Part shown: one piece after another, positions 11,050-26,804 of the stretch
Numbering within the stretch: the first letter of the stretch is position 1
How the letters are laid out: each line of letters begins with the position of its first letter
From: Cichorium intybus
Lineage: Eukaryota > Streptophyta > Magnoliopsida > Asterales > Asteraceae
NCBI GenBank assembly: GCA_023525715.1
Contig: CM042015.1
Location: forward strand, 82,307,750-82,371,749
Direction: 5' to 3'
DNA: 64,000 nt
Notes under the pieces: model-generated
Database searches by the model: none
What the model was told of the DNA's origin: nothing
What the model saw: the letters and a program-made list of their open reading frames with translations, nothing else
Translations under genes and position numbers: made by a program

Positions 11050-14000
11050 ATGAGTGCTGGAAAAGAAAAAGAGCGAGGTGATCCATCAAGAGATAAATCG
11101 GGATCACGAGATTCGGGTAAAGAGCATCAACTCGAGGGAGAGCGACCTCCCGAGACATAGAGTAATATGCAAGCTATGATTGCGGCTGAGGTAACCAAGG
11201 CACTTAAAGAGTTGTTACCCACTTATTTGAAGCCTCAAGCGGAGGTTACAACTGAAGGTACTTCGGGACCAATCCCGATTCAACCTGAACAGAGAGAGGG
11301 TCGTGAAGAGGTCTTTATTGAGGCGGGTAGAGCTAGAATACCTGAGAAGACAAGGAGGTGTACTTATGATGTTTTCCAGAAGTGCAAGCCATACGATTTC
11401 TATGGGAAAGATGATCCAATAGCAGCCAAGAATTGGTTGACACACGTTGAAAAGATGTTCCGCACAAGTAAATGTGATGAGGCGGATAAAGTTGAGTTTG
11501 CAACGAATTTGTTAAAGGAGGATGCACAATTTTGGTGGGAGAATATGTGCATGGAGATAGGAGAAAGCTTGGCATATACCTTGAATTGGGAACAGTTCAA
11601 ATTGAAGTTCACCGAGTATTATTGTTCCAATAATGCTATGAAAGGAATAAAAGAAGAATTTTTGAAATTACAGCAAGGGTCGAGAACTGTGCAGCAATAC
11701 ACGCTGGATTTCAATGAGAAGGCGATATTTGCACAACATCAAGTAGATACGGAGGAGCGTAAGATGGATCGTTACTTATGGGGTTTAAAAACCCAGATCC
11801 GAGAGTTTTTACCGAGTTCTAGATGTACTACCTTTCAACAAGTTGAAGAGGCAGCAATATCAAGAGAAAGAGAGTTGCAAAGACAAGAGGAAGAGAGAAG
11901 AACTGAAAGAGAAGTTGGAGGATCCAAGAGAAAATGGGAAGGTAAAGCTGGAGATATTACTCAGAGGTCTATTACCACGGGTTCTCAATTCCGTGGTGAA
12001 CCCAAGAAAAATGAGGAGAGATGGTGTAAGAAATGTAGGCGAAAACACACGGGGGAATGTGATTCCCGAAACCCTCCATCAGTTTGTTTCCAGTGTGGAA
12101 AGACGGGATATATGGCTCGCCAGTGTACCGAGAGTCGTCCCGTTTGTTTCAATTGTGGGGAGAGCGGGCATATTCGTCCAAATTGCCCGAAGATGAGGTC
12201 TGAGCCACAGAGAGACTTTCAAAAGACCGGACGAGGAGGAGGTCGAGATCGAGATGATCGAAGAGACAGGAGCGGCGGTCACGTGAAAACGAGAGCTTTT
12301 CAATTAACCGTCGATGAGGCTCGAGATCAAACTGATGTTATCACAGGTATCTTTAGCTTGAACTCTTCTCAAGCACGAGTACTTTTTGATACCGGTGCTT
12401 CTGTATCTTTTATATCGGTGTCTTTTGCTTCCAAATTGGATATCTCGTTAGATGATTTATTTGAAAAAGTAATAGTAGATGTAGCGGATGGGAGGTGTGT
12501 TTTAGTAAAGAGTCATTATAAGCGTTGTCGGCTTGAGATCTTTGGAGATACCTATCTTATTGATCTGAAGCCAATTACTAATCATGAGTTTGATGTAATA
12601 GTCGGGATGGATTGGTTAGACGAAAATAGAGGTCAAATGGATTGTCATGAGAAGACAATTTCAATAAAAACGCCAAGTGGTTCCCAAATTTTGAAACGAG
12701 GTGAACGACGTTCCCGAAAAGTACCGATAGTGTCACTTGCAATGGCTAGGAGATATATGGAGAGAGGGGGTGAATTGATTATGGCACATGTGATTAGTGC
12801 TGAGTCAAAATCTCCTAAAATTGAAGAAGTAGAGGTGGTTAGTGATTATTCCGACGTATTTCCCGATGATCTTCCAGGTTTACCACCGGATCGACAGGTT
12901 GAATTTGTAATCGATGTGATACCGGGGGCAAAACCGGTAGCTCGACCACCGTATCGATTGGCACCTTCTGAGATGGAGGAATTAAAGAGACAGTTGCAAG
13001 AGTTATTGAAACTTGGGTTTATTCGTCCGAGTTCGTCTCCGTGGGGTGCACCTATACTTTTTGTGAAAAAGAAAGATGGATCTATGAGAATGTGTATAGA
13101 TTATAGAGAGCTCAACAAGATCACTATAAAGAATCGTTACCCGTTGCCGAGGATCGATGATTTATTTGATCAACTGCATGGGGCCACGTATTTTTCAAAG
13201 ATTGATTTGAGATCCGGCTATCATCAATTGAAAGTTCAGGAAGTTGATATTCCGAAGACGGCTTTTCGCACGAGGTATGGTCATTATGAGTTCTTAGTCA
13301 TGCCATTCGGTTTGACTAATGCTCCAGCTGTCTTTATGGATTTAATGAATCAGGTTTGTCATCCTTTTCTCGATAAATTTGTGATTATATTTATCGACGA
13401 CATCCTTATTTATTCAAAGAGTCGAGACGAGCATAGATTTCATTTGCAACAAATATTAGATCTCCTTCGTGTTGAGAAATTATATGCAAAATTTTCAAAG
13501 TGCGAGTTCTGGTTGCGGGAAATACAATTTCTTGGCCATCTGATAAATGAAGACGGTATAAAGGTGGATCCGGTGAAGATCGAAGTCGTAATGAGTTGGG
13601 AGCCGCCAAAGAGTCCACTAGAAGTTCGTAGTTTCTTGGGGTTAGCAGGCTATTACCGACGATTCGTTGAAAACTTTTCTCGTATAGCCACACCCTTAAC
13701 CAAGTTGACCAAAAAGACGGAGAAATTCAGTTGGACTGAGGCACAATAGTTAGCCTTTGAACAACTACGAGATGGTTTATGCAAGGCTCCGGTGTTGGCG
13801 TTACCGCAAGGAGGGGAAGATTTTGTTCTTTACAGCGATGCTTCCTTAAGTGGTCTTGGGTGTGTGTTGATGCAAAGAGGACGAGTGATAGCATATGCCT
13901 CTCGACAGCTAAAACCACATGAAAAAGCTTATCCAGTACACGATTTAGAGTTGGCGGCGATAATTTTTGCATTAAAGATGTGGCGACACTATCTTTATGG

Positions 14001-15680
14001 CGTGCGATTCCAGATTTACACGGATCACAAAAGTTTGAAATATCTATTTGATCAGAAAGAGTTAAACATGAGGCAAGTACGGTGGATGGATCTGCTAAAA
14101 GATTATGATTGTGAAATACTTTACCATCCCGGTAAAGCTAACGTAGTGGCGGATGCACTAAGTCGTAAAGAGCCGCCTATTCGAGTCGTATCGGCTCGAA
14201 TGGGGATTGTGAGTCGATTACCGGAGGTGATACGTAGATGCCAAGTCAAAGCTAATGACTTGAAGAGAGAGAGGATGATTGGTTATGTAGAGAAACTTGT
14301 AGAAAATGTACAAGGAATCAAGACTTTCCAGGGGCGAGTTTGGGTTCCGAGACATGGTGAGGCGAGACAGATATTGCTGGAGGATGCTCACTGTACTAGA
14401 TATGTGGTTCACCCTGGTAGCACGCGAATGTATCATAATTTAAAACCGTACTACTGGTGGCCCGGTATGAAACGAGATGTCGGGCGTTTTGTAGAAAACT
14501 ATTTGACGTGTCTGCAAGTAAAAGCCAATCATCAAAAGCCATATGGAGCAGTGCAACCATTACCTGTACCAATGAAGAAGTGGGATGAAATTACTATAGA
14601 TTTCATCACAAAGCTACCTCGAACTCCACGAGGATATGATTCAATTTGGGTGATTGTTGACAGGTTAACAAAGTCTGCTCATTTCATTCCAATTCGAGAA
14701 GATTACCAAGTATCAAAGCTAGCTGAGATTTATACGAGAGAAGTAGTGAGACGACATGGAGTGCCAACTTCAATAATTTCTGATAGAGATAGTCGTTTCA
14801 ATTCACATTTTTGGCAGAGTTTCCAAAAGCATTTTGGTACTAAAGCTTTATTGAGTACTGCGTATCATCCCCAGACAGATGGACAGTCGGAAAGGACGAT
14901 ACAAACACTTGAAGATATGCTACGAGCCTGCATCATTGATTTTGGAGGCAGTTGGGAAGATCATCTGCCTTTAGTAGAGTTTGCTTATAATAACACTTAC
15001 CACTCCAGTATACAGATGGCACCTTTTGAAGCCTTATACGGTGCACCGTGTCGGACCCCGACCTGTTGGATAGAGACTGGAGAGAAACCATTGGCGGGAC
15101 CAGAGATTATAGCTGAGACCGAAGAGAAAATACAAAACATCCGTGAGCACATGCGGGTAGCCCAAAACCGCCAAAAGCAATATGCAGATAGAAGAAGAAA
15201 GCCATTGGAGTTTTGTGTTGGAGACATGGTAATGTTGAAAGTGTCTCCATGGAAAGGAGTAATCCGTTTTGGTAAAAGGGGTAAGTTGAGTCCACGATTC
15301 ATTGGACCCTTCCGAGTTTTAGAGAGAGAATTGGAGCAGTTGCATATAAACTTGAGCTTCCAGACGAGTTGCGGGGTATCCACAATGTTTTCCATGTGTC
15401 ACATCTTAGAAAGACATTGCATGACCAATCCACTCGGCTACCCTTGGCTGGAGTTCAATTAGATGAGAAATTAAGATACCAAGAAATGTCGGAACAAATT
15501 CTAGATAGAAAAATAAAGAAATTGCGAAACAAAGAAATTGGAATAGTAAAAGTACAATGGCGACATCATAGAGGTACGGATGTCACTTGGGAAGCTGAGG
15601 GAGAGATGCGGTCGAAATATCCTTTCTTGTTTCAAGAGATTCTGAGGATGAAATCTTTTGAAGGGGGTAAGAACTTGTAA
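11050..15680 (+). pseudogene. Broken gag-pol polyprotein of the Tekay-type element
   Basis: The natural start is probably ATG 11050. An in-frame TAG at 11158-11160 separates a 36-codon head from the long frame that resumes at 11167. Gag comes first, then CX2CX4YX4C (CFQCGKTGYMARQC, first knuckle with Tyr for His) and CFNCGESGHIRPNC (intact). Protease LFDTGAS is near residue 407 of the long frame, and RT FIDDILIYS near residue 744. A TAG at 13747-13749 lies between RT and RNase H. RNase H (YSDASLSGLGCV, YTDHKSLKY, ADALSR) and integrase (HHCC region, IDFITKLP, SDRDSRF, TDGQSERTI) follow. A 2-nt gain in a GAGAGA run near 15320-15330 shifts the frame. The tail then reads GIHNVFHVSHLRKTL and a chromodomain-like WRHHRGTDVTWE. 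In integrase, LTCLQVK has lost the first Cys of the CxxC pair. The stop codon at 15678 overlaps the 3' LTR. Confidence 0.92.
15661..15675 (+). other. Polypurine tract of the Tekay-type element
   Basis: AAGGGGGTAAGAAC lies directly before the 3' LTR. It is both the end of the coding frame and the plus-strand primer site. Confidence 0.7.
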
Positions 15681-17235
15681 TATCATGTTATTGAATTTTT
15701 GAGATTTTGAGTTAATCTTAGTGTAATTAAGATTTATTAGGCTATTGTATGAGTTTGGTAGTTAAAAATCCCATTTGGTAGAAGTTTGAGGTTGAAAAAT
15801 GCTAAAAAGGAGTTACAGGGGTCGTGTTGGAGTTACACGGGTCGTGTAGGAATCCCTTGTGAATATTTTGAGCATACCGTGAGTTACACGGGTCGTGTAG
15901 TATTGACACGGGTCGTGTAAATTTGTAGACTAAAACTCAATTGCATACCGTGAGTTACACGGGTCGTGTAACATTGACACGGGTCGTGTAATTTGTGCAG
16001 CATGGGTCGTGTAGTATCTACACGGGTCGTGTAGTTCTGCAGATCAAATTTCAATTTCATGCCGTAAGTTACACGGGCCGTGTAATTTTTACACGGGCCG
16101 TGTAATCGCACAGATCTGTTTTAAAAATACGATTTTGCTTCATTTGGGGTTAAAACCCTTTTCGTCAAAAACCTCTCAAAACCCTAGAAAACCATCTCTA
16201 AACCTTCTAAGTCGAGATTTGAGCCTATCTTTCACGAATTGAAGCTAGAGATTAGTTCCTTGAGCTTGAAAGGTAATCCTCTTTGATTTTTATCTTGTTT
16301 TGATGGTTGAATATTTGGAATTGAGATGGTATCTCGTGGTTTTGATGAACCACCTGCAATTAGCTAGAGTTAGAGTGAAATTGTTGGATTAGTTAGTATA
16401 AATGAGTTCTAACTATGAACCCGAGCTAAAGAAATGTTGATTATTGCAATTCTAGGGTTATATGTGTCAAAGTGATGAGATTGAAAGCTACAACTATGAT
16501 ATTGTTGCTATTTTTGATTATAACTTGTTTCAATGATACAAGTTCCTTGATTATGATGAATATTGAGTGTGATTAAGACTATTCTTAACTTGAGTAATGA
16601 AAATGAGTTGTTATGCTACAGCTAAGGCTAGGCAGGAGCATACACGAGGTGCAGGAGTTCCACACATCGATTCCACAACAGGTGAGTAGTTATTAATAGA
16701 TGAATTATGTGTTGGTATTGAAGTTTATTGCAGAAGAAGTATGATTTGAATTGTTTTGAAATTGGTTGAGAATACCAATTATGAGTGTTTGGAGTAATGA
16801 ACCTCATTATGAGTATATATATTAAGGATCAAGATGGTTTATTGAGAAAGTTGTGAAAGAAATGTTGGATAATTGCTGTCCAGTTAAACTTTAATTACTC
16901 ACGGAGCTTTCAAAGCTCATATATTGTTTGTTAATGTTAATTGTGTTAGGTTCTGGAAGTATAGATCGTGGGAAACGCATCACGGAGGGTTAGCTGGATG
17001 GGATATGGACTTTGGACTTGGACTTACTTATTTTCTTGTGTTGGACTATGTCTTTTGTAAAATCCGGTTTTGAGTAAACTAGTATGAAACTTGTTTGTAC
17101 ATAAGTAAATACTTAAACTAAGCTTTTGATATAACTTTGTAAACTTGTTGCTCTTTTTGGGGTTACACCACTAATAATATTATGCTTGATTAATGTAATT
17201 GGTGTATCCTATAAATTGAGAAACCGGGTGTTACA
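15676..17235 (+). repeat. 3' LTR of the Tekay-type element
   Basis: 1560 bp, same length as the 5' LTR and nearly identical. It includes a second copy of the palindrome array (about 15811-16104), in which one motif has become CATGGGTCG from CACGGGTCG, a CpG to TpG change. Confidence 0.95.
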
Positions 17236-17449
17236 CGTTTATTTAATGTGGTTTTAATTAGGTGTCAAATCCTTACCCGCCCATATTCTTTAAGACCTCT
17301 TTATATAATGTTTTGCTTCTCTAACCTTGTTTATCCATTGGGATTTATACGGCTGTCACCGCCTGCAAAATGACGAAAATACCCTTGGGGTTATCTAAAC
17401 AGATCATCTAAATAGCAAGTAAATTATAATTATAAATAATACTACTAAC

Positions 17450-17881
17450 CTGTTGCCATGCTTGGATTGCAATCCCCCTTTTGTTTACTCTACCAACCAA
17501 GGCATCACGTATGACAGCTACAAAGTAACATAAGGTTTTGTCTGACCATGTGTGTTGACTATTGGTCAATATTTGTTCCAACATTGTTGGAAGATATAAA
17601 AGGAGGTCCACGTCAGCAATCCCACGGGTTTTAATGATAATAGCAAGAGTCGTTACGGTTAGACGATTCAATGTTTCTGTCAACTCGAAAGGACCCTGGA
17701 AAAGTTTTAGAAGTTTGTAGTTAAAAAACAAAAACTCCCCTACCTTCCCTTCCTTCCTGACGAAAAATAATTCTCTTAATGACATAATGAGAGTCATGCA
17801 CAAATTCTCGGTCAAGCGGAACACTCGATGGTCTCGACGTTTTTCTTTTAGTGTAGAGATAATTTTGGTGATGTCATACAT
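17450..17881 (-). pseudogene. MED23 fragment: Fragment of Mediator subunit MED23, two exons
   Basis: Minus-strand exons 17744-17881 and 17450-17695 with GT/AG borders join in phase (…RKEGK to GPFELTE…). They read STLKEKRRDHRVFRLTENLC, then TETLNRLTVTTLAIIIKTRG, LPTMLEQILTNSQHTW, and GRVNKRGIAIQAWQQ, which I recognise as plant MED23, a large Mediator tail subunit of well over 1000 residues. Only about 128 residues are present. The exon upstream is replaced by non-coding repeat and a TAA precedes the first codon. A typical YFP is altered to YFV. The fragment lies in the Helitron body in the Helitron's orientation, between the gypsy LTR and a RING-gene fragment. It is a captured, non-functional piece, though possibly transcribed. 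Confidence 0.7.
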
Positions 17882-18471
17882 TAATGTCTTGCCCTTTCCT
17901 TGTTACCTATAATGGTACTATTATTAAATAGGGTAAATTGTAGAAAATAGCATCTTTTTTCTTCTCGATAACAATATACGCACTGTACTTTAGTTTTATA
18001 CATAATAGCAACATACTTACTATCTTTTACCCGTGTTGCATATTCCAACCGTGATGCCACTATATCCCGCAAATGCACCATGGACCTAAATGACAATTTT
18101 GAAAAAATATCAAAGACTATTTTCAAAATCATGTGTAATAATGGAAGAAATAGCAATGTAATTTTGTTGATTTGTTATTATAGCATCCTACTTTAAATGT
18201 ATATCAAAGTACAATGCTAAAAATTAGGTATATTTTCAAAAGTGCAATGCTTCAGTAAGAATTATTTTTAAGTGAAATGCTTTAATAGGAAGAAATAAAA
18301 GGAGGATGCTATAATACATAGATATATAAAAGTACATAGATATATTAACAATCATTATTCAATATAAAAAACATTGCTATTTCTTGATTGTTTTTCATAA
18401 AAGAATTTAGTGTAACACTAAATAAACACAAACCAAGCTTAATATAGTTTTATTCTAATTTGAATTGAGCT
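17882..18471. other. Non-coding Helitron body between captured fragments
   Basis: AT-rich repeats of the tagcaacatactta / caatgctaaaa style also seen at 7-8 kb, on the other side of the gypsy element. One open block (HLRDIVASRLEYATRVKD) is not recognised. Confidence 0.45.
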
Positions 18472-18568
18472 TCAGCAATTTGGGCACATCTCAAGAGTTT
18501 GTCCACACTCACAACATGTCTACAACAACACCAACATAAATTTATAAGCATCTCCATAATAGAAAAAG

Positions 18569-18601
<33 letters not shown>

Positions 18602-18845
18602 ACTTTAAGCACATGTGAAGAAGATATTACCTGATGACTACACCCAAATGCCATATCCTCTGGTTAGTAAGGCAAATCGGGCATACCCAAAAAAATTAGT
18701 AAATTTGTTACATTAAAAAAACTGCCACTTAAGGAGAAGTTTAGTAATAATAGTGGAAGAAATAAGTGACCTGTTTTATCAAATTAGCTAATTCTGGAGC
18801 TCTACCAGGGACCTCATTGTTAGCAACAGCATAATCAATACCTCT
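18472..18845 (-). pseudogene. RING-finger exon fragments, RGLG (copine-like E3 ligase) type
   Basis: Three minus-strand blocks have splice-like borders. 18771-18845 reads IDYAVANNEVPGRAP. 18631-18660 reads DMAFGCSHQ. 18472-18519 reads TCCECGQTLEMCPNC and a stop. The last two join to the second half of a C3HC4 RING, with the Cys-His pair and CCEC as in RGLG ubiquitin ligases (usual DMAFGCGHQTCCECGQ). The first RING half (CPIC) and the von Willebrand domain are absent, and the C-terminal residues after CP(I/N)C are cut by a TGA. The first block may come from another gene. (TTA)n repeats lie in the intron at about 18570-18600. Probably Helitron-captured. Confidence 0.55.
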
Positions 18846-22114
<3,269 letters not shown>

Positions 22115-22119
22115 CTATA

Positions 22120-22350
22120 TATTATCAGAGTAAACAAAGATGGAAGAAATGATTCTTCATTGAACTGAAAAACTCAACTACTAACAGTTACAAAGTACGT
22201 TGCCTTATATACACAAGCTAACTAACTACTAACCAACTATTAACTATAGTTCTAACAACAAACTAAACTAGTTAAGTTAGCTAACTCAGGTTACTTTTAT
22301 TTTAACAACTATCAGTCAAAGAGTCAACGAGATATCAAATACGTCCAATA
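22120..22350 (-). repeat. 3' LTR of the copia element
   Basis: 231 bp. Preceded on the minus strand by the polypurine tract CTTGAGGGGGG (22351-22362). Confidence 0.92.
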
Positions 22351-22357
22351 CCCCCCC

Positions 22358-25300
22358 TCAAGATGAGCGTTGAAAGATGTTATGTAACGCCATCTTGGAC
22401 ATGATTGGTAGCATTTTATGACGTAGTAATGGTTTAGTAAAGATGTTAGCAAGCTGGTGCGTGGTACAAATTGGTAGAAGTTTCATAGTTTTATCAATGA
22501 TCTTGTCACGAATGAAATGACAGTCCAGCTCGACATGTTTAGTTCGTTCATGAAAGGTGGGATTAAGAGCCAGTTGTATTGCTGATTTGTTATCACAGAA
22601 AATAGCTGTTGGTTCATGTTGATGAACTCCAAAGTTTGTAAGTAAATGGTGAAGCCAAAGAATTTCAGTTGTAGTGACAGCAATGGCTCGGTATTCAGCT
22701 TCAGTTGAAGAACGAGAGACAATTGTTTGCTTCTTTGATTTCCAAGAAATCATGGAATCACCAAGGAATATACAGAAGCCAGTCATTGATCGTCGAGTAT
22801 CCAGACATCCAGCCCAGTCAGAATCAGAAAAAGCACGAATCTTTAATGAGTTTTGAGAAGAAAGAAACAATCCTGGACCAGGATTGAGTTTCAAATACTT
22901 GAGAAGATGAGTTGCTGCTTGCATATGAGGAATACGTGGATTAGTAACAAATTGACTTAACCTATTAACATCATACGTTATGTCAGGTCGCGTAATTTTC
23001 AAATACATGAGTCGTCCAATTAAGCGTCTGTAAACAGCAGGATCTGGTAAAGGAAGTCCTTCAAAATTGGAGGTTTTGCAAGCAGGATCCATGGGATATG
23101 AGACTGGTGTTGCTGCTAAGTTACCAGTATCTTCAAGTAACTTCAAAGTGTACTGTCTTTGAGAAATGAAAATTCCTTGTGTCGATCTTGCAATTTCCAA
23201 ACCCAAAACATGTTGAAGTTTGCCCAAGTCTTTCAATTTAAATTTAGTACTTAATCGATCTTTTATACGAGAAATTTCAGTCATGGAAGCACCAGTTAGG
23301 ACAATATCGTCCACATAAACTAATAATGCGACATAATTGTTGCCCGTTACTTTATAAAAGAGAGAGTAATCAGCTTTTGACTATGTGAATCCTTGAGAAA
23401 TCAGAAAAGTAGAAAACTTGGAATACCATTGGCGTGATGCTTGTCTCAATCCATACAATGATTTTTGTAATTTGCAAACTAATCGAGTTTTGGTTGAATG
23501 AACAACTGAAGGTTTATAACCTTGTGGTAACTACATATATACTTCTTCATCTAATTCGCCATTCAAGAAGGCATTATTCACATCTAGTTGAATAAGAGGC
23601 CATGATTTCTGAGCTGCTAAAGTTAATAATATTTTGATTGTGATCATCTTTGCGACTGGAGAAAAAGTATCAAGGAAATCAATGCCCTCTAGTTGATTGA
23701 ACCCTTTGGCTACCAAGCGAGCCTTATACCTTTCAATAGTGCCATCAGACTTCCTTTTGATCTTGTACACCCATTTGCATCCAAGTGGTTTTCTATCGGG
23801 TGGCAAAGGAATAACAGTCCAGGTGTTGTTGGTTTCAAGTGCCAATAACTCATCATTCTTTGCATGAACCCAATGAGGAGATTGAGAAGCTTCTTTATAA
23901 GACTGAGGTTCGTTTTCAGAAGATATGGCAAGAGTAAAGGCTCGATATTGTTGAGATAAATTGGAATAAGAAACATAATCCGATAAGGGGTATTTTGGTC
24001 CTTTTTTCAACTGTGATGTTATTGATGAGTTTGTAATGATAGTCTTTGAGATAAGAAGGAGGTTGACGAATTCTAACAGGTCTGGAATACTGATGGGAAG
24101 GTTGAGAATGAGAGGATGTAGTGTGAGTTTCTGTTTGTAAAGGAGGAGGAGATGCAACATGAGTATTATCTGCATCTAATGTGGGATGTGAATCAACTGA
24201 ATCTGTATGTGGAACTAAAGGAGAAGTATCATCAAAAGATTTTTGCTCATTAAAAGAACAAGGAATAACAATGGAATCAAAAGGATTGATTGTGTGGGTT
24301 TTAGTGTTGAAAAGGAAAAATGTCTTCTTGAAACACAACATCTCAAGATACAAAAATTTCTTTGGTTTCTACATCCATCAACTTATAAGCCTTCATTCCC
24401 ATAGGATATCCAATAAAGACACAACATCTAGCTCTTGGAGTGAATTTGGTTCTTGAACTTGGTAAAGTGGATGCAAAAGCAAGACAACCAAAAGAACGAA
24501 ATGTAGAGAAGTCAGGAGTAGAGTGATGTAATTTTTCATAGGGAGTAGTGTATTGAAGAACTTTGGATAGAGTTCTATTGATAAGAAAAGTAGCATAGGA
24601 AACACATTCAGACCAGTAAATGCTAGGAAGTTTTCACTGAAAGAAAAGTGCACGTGCTACATTTAGAAGATGTTGATGCTTTCGTTCCACCACTGAATTC
24701 TGTTGTAGTCTTTCTACACATGAAAACTGATGAAGAACTCCCTCTTTGTTAAAAAACTCTGTGAATGCTAATTCCTTAGCATTATCGGATCTAAAACCTT
24801 TAATCTTGCTATTGAATTGTGTGGAAACCATTGCAAAGAATCTAGGTATAATCATTTGAACCTCAGATTTATGTTTAAGAAAATAAATCCATGTAAATCG
24901 TGTACAATCATCAACTATGGTGACAAAATATCTGAAACCTTTATAATCCGGTGTGTGATATGGACCCCATATATCACAGTGAATGAGATCAAAAGGCTTA
25001 TCAGCAACATGATTAAAGGATTCAAACTTCAAACGCTTTTGTTTAGCCAAAGGCCATATAGTACAAAAGTGATTATTTAATTCTTTATGTGAAAACAAAC
25101 AACTATCAATGAACTTGAGTTTGTCATTTGTAGGATGACCCAGCCTTTGGTGCCAACGATGAAGTGAAATCACAGCATTAACAGGAACTTCATGAACCAC
25201 ATCTTCAAGCAAATAAAGTCCATTTTCAACCCTAGCAGTGCCAATCTGCTTCTTGGGTGAAATCTGTTTCACAATAGCACAATTGTGATAGAATGATGCT

Positions 25301-26652
25301 TTAACAAGTTTGCTTTTAGCCAACATGGACACAGAAACTAGATTTAATTCAAACTGAGGGACATATAAGACATTTTGAATAATGATATGTTCATTAAGTT
25401 GTACATTTCCCATAAATTCCACTTGTATAAGCATGTGATTTGGTAGACGAACTTTGGTTCCAAAAAGTCGTTTACGATTTAAGAAGACTTTCTTATTATT
25501 ACATACGTGTCTTGTAGCACCAGAATCTAAAATCCAAATATTAGATTGATAATTTCTAGTTTCATAGGTAAAGACATAGTAATTACCTGATTCTTTCTCA
25601 TCAACAGCAGTAACTGAATTAGTAGATGCAAGTTGACCTATGAGAACTGCAATCAATTGTTGGCACTGTTGATTCGTAAGATTATTGATAGGATCTCCTG
25701 CAGAATCCTCTTTAACATTGTTGACTGGAACCGAAGCTTGATCAGAAACAACATTAGTACGAGAGTTGCCTTGATTCTGATTAGCTTGATTAGAGTTTTG
25801 GTTAAATCGATATCCAGGTGGAAAACCATGGAGTCGATAACACTTATCAATAGTGTGACCAATTTTCTTACAGTGAGAACAAACTGGAGAAGATCGATTC
25901 TTATTGTTTGATCGAAACTTCTGATATGAAACGAAATTGCTTTGAACATTAAAAGCCATAGGAGAATTAGTAGAGGTTGGAAGAGTACTTATCTCTCTCT
26001 GTCGCTCTTCTTGGATCAAAAGAGAGAAAATTCGATTGACATTGGGAATCGGATCCATTAGTAGTACTTGTCCTCTAACTTGAGCATACTTTTCATGTAA
26101 TCCCATTAGAAACATCATGCCATGTTCAGCATCTTTCGCACCACCACAAACACATAAACCACATGTACAGAGAACTTCAAAATTAGCTAATTCTTCCCAT
26201 AGAGTCTTCAATTTGTTGAAATAAGTGCTTACTGAATCTTCTCCTTGAGTAAGATTCATCAGATCTCGCTTGATTTGAAAAATGCATGGTCCATTGCTCT
26301 GCTGAAAACGTTCCTTGAGTTCCTTCCAAATACCAGAGGCAGTGGTCAGGTAAATAACAGAGGCTGAGATTTCTTTCGAAATTGAATTCAGAATCCATGA
26401 AATAACGATGTTGTTGTTTCGATTCCAGGATTTCAATCGATTAACTTTAGTAAGTGGAGGTTGTGGTAATTCTCCGGTGACAAATTCAAGTTTATTTTTG
26501 ACGGACAAAGCAATTGTCATTGATCGTAACCAGGATGCGTAATTGTCTCCTGTGAGGATTTGAGTAACAAGCAAAGTGTCAGGATTATCCGAATGATGGA
26601 GATAAAACGGATCATCAGACGATCCAGTGTTTGCAGGATTTGTATCAGTCAT
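22358..26652 (-). pseudogene. Broken gag-pol polyprotein of the copia element
   Basis: ATG at 26652. The first 670 or so codons are open: Gag (LLVTQILTGDNYASWLRSM), knuckle CSHCKKIGHTIDKC (CX2CX4HX4C), protease WILDSGATRHVC, the WHQRLGHP pre-integrase motif, and integrase with HCDIWGP, RSDNA and VVERKHQ. A TGA at about 24634 stops this frame. Another TGA and a TAA follow near 24300-24345, a frameshift near 24030, then RT (KWVYKIKRKSDG, LDVNNAFLNGEL) with TAG after EEVYM at about 23532 and TAG near 23382. The last open stretch, 22358-23314, holds YVDD/IVL (on the frame just before it), RNase H SRSSTEAEYRAI and FCDNKSAI and ends in LANIFTKPL. At least two stops look like C-to-T changes. Confidence 0.9.
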
Positions 26653-26792
26653 GATCAAATCAATTAGAGATCAAAAGAGAGGAAAAAGAAACAGAGTACA
26701 AATTGAAGAATAGTACGAATTGAAAAAGGGATGTAATCTCTAAGAATCGAGACACAAAAATTGGATGAATGCGGAAGCAAGATGAGAAAAAC

Positions 26793-26804
26793 GCTCTGAT
26801 ACCA
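26793..26804 (-). other. Primer binding site of the copia element
   Basis: The minus strand reads TGGTATCAGAGC immediately after the 5' LTR, complementary to initiator-Met tRNA. Confidence 0.85.

Larger units (their letters stand above)
9087..17235 (+). mobile_element. Complete young Ty3/gypsy chromovirus LTR retrotransposon (Tekay type), 8149 bp
   Basis: Two 1560-bp LTRs start TGTAATATC and end GTGTTACA, and flank a 5.0-kb interior. The 5-bp target duplication CGTTT is at 9082-9086 and 17236-17240. Domain order is Gag, zinc knuckles, protease, reverse transcriptase, RNase H, integrase and a C-terminal chromodomain-like region, which is the order of Tekay/del chromoviruses. By eye the LTRs differ at two positions only (a C/T in the palindrome array and a C/A near 9722/16311). 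At the grass rate often used for LTRs (1.3e-8 per site per year) that suggests roughly 0.05 million years. The polyprotein is nevertheless broken at three places, so this copy cannot move alone. Confidence 0.95.

Noticed and set aside
11333..11612. Minus-strand ORFs opposite gag and pol
   Set aside because: Shadows of the gypsy coding strand, with no domain match.
17408..17881. A 157-residue intact gene
   Set aside because: The open frame runs through an intron (17696-17743) and past the next donor. The conserved MED23 parts are two exons and the rest of the protein is missing.
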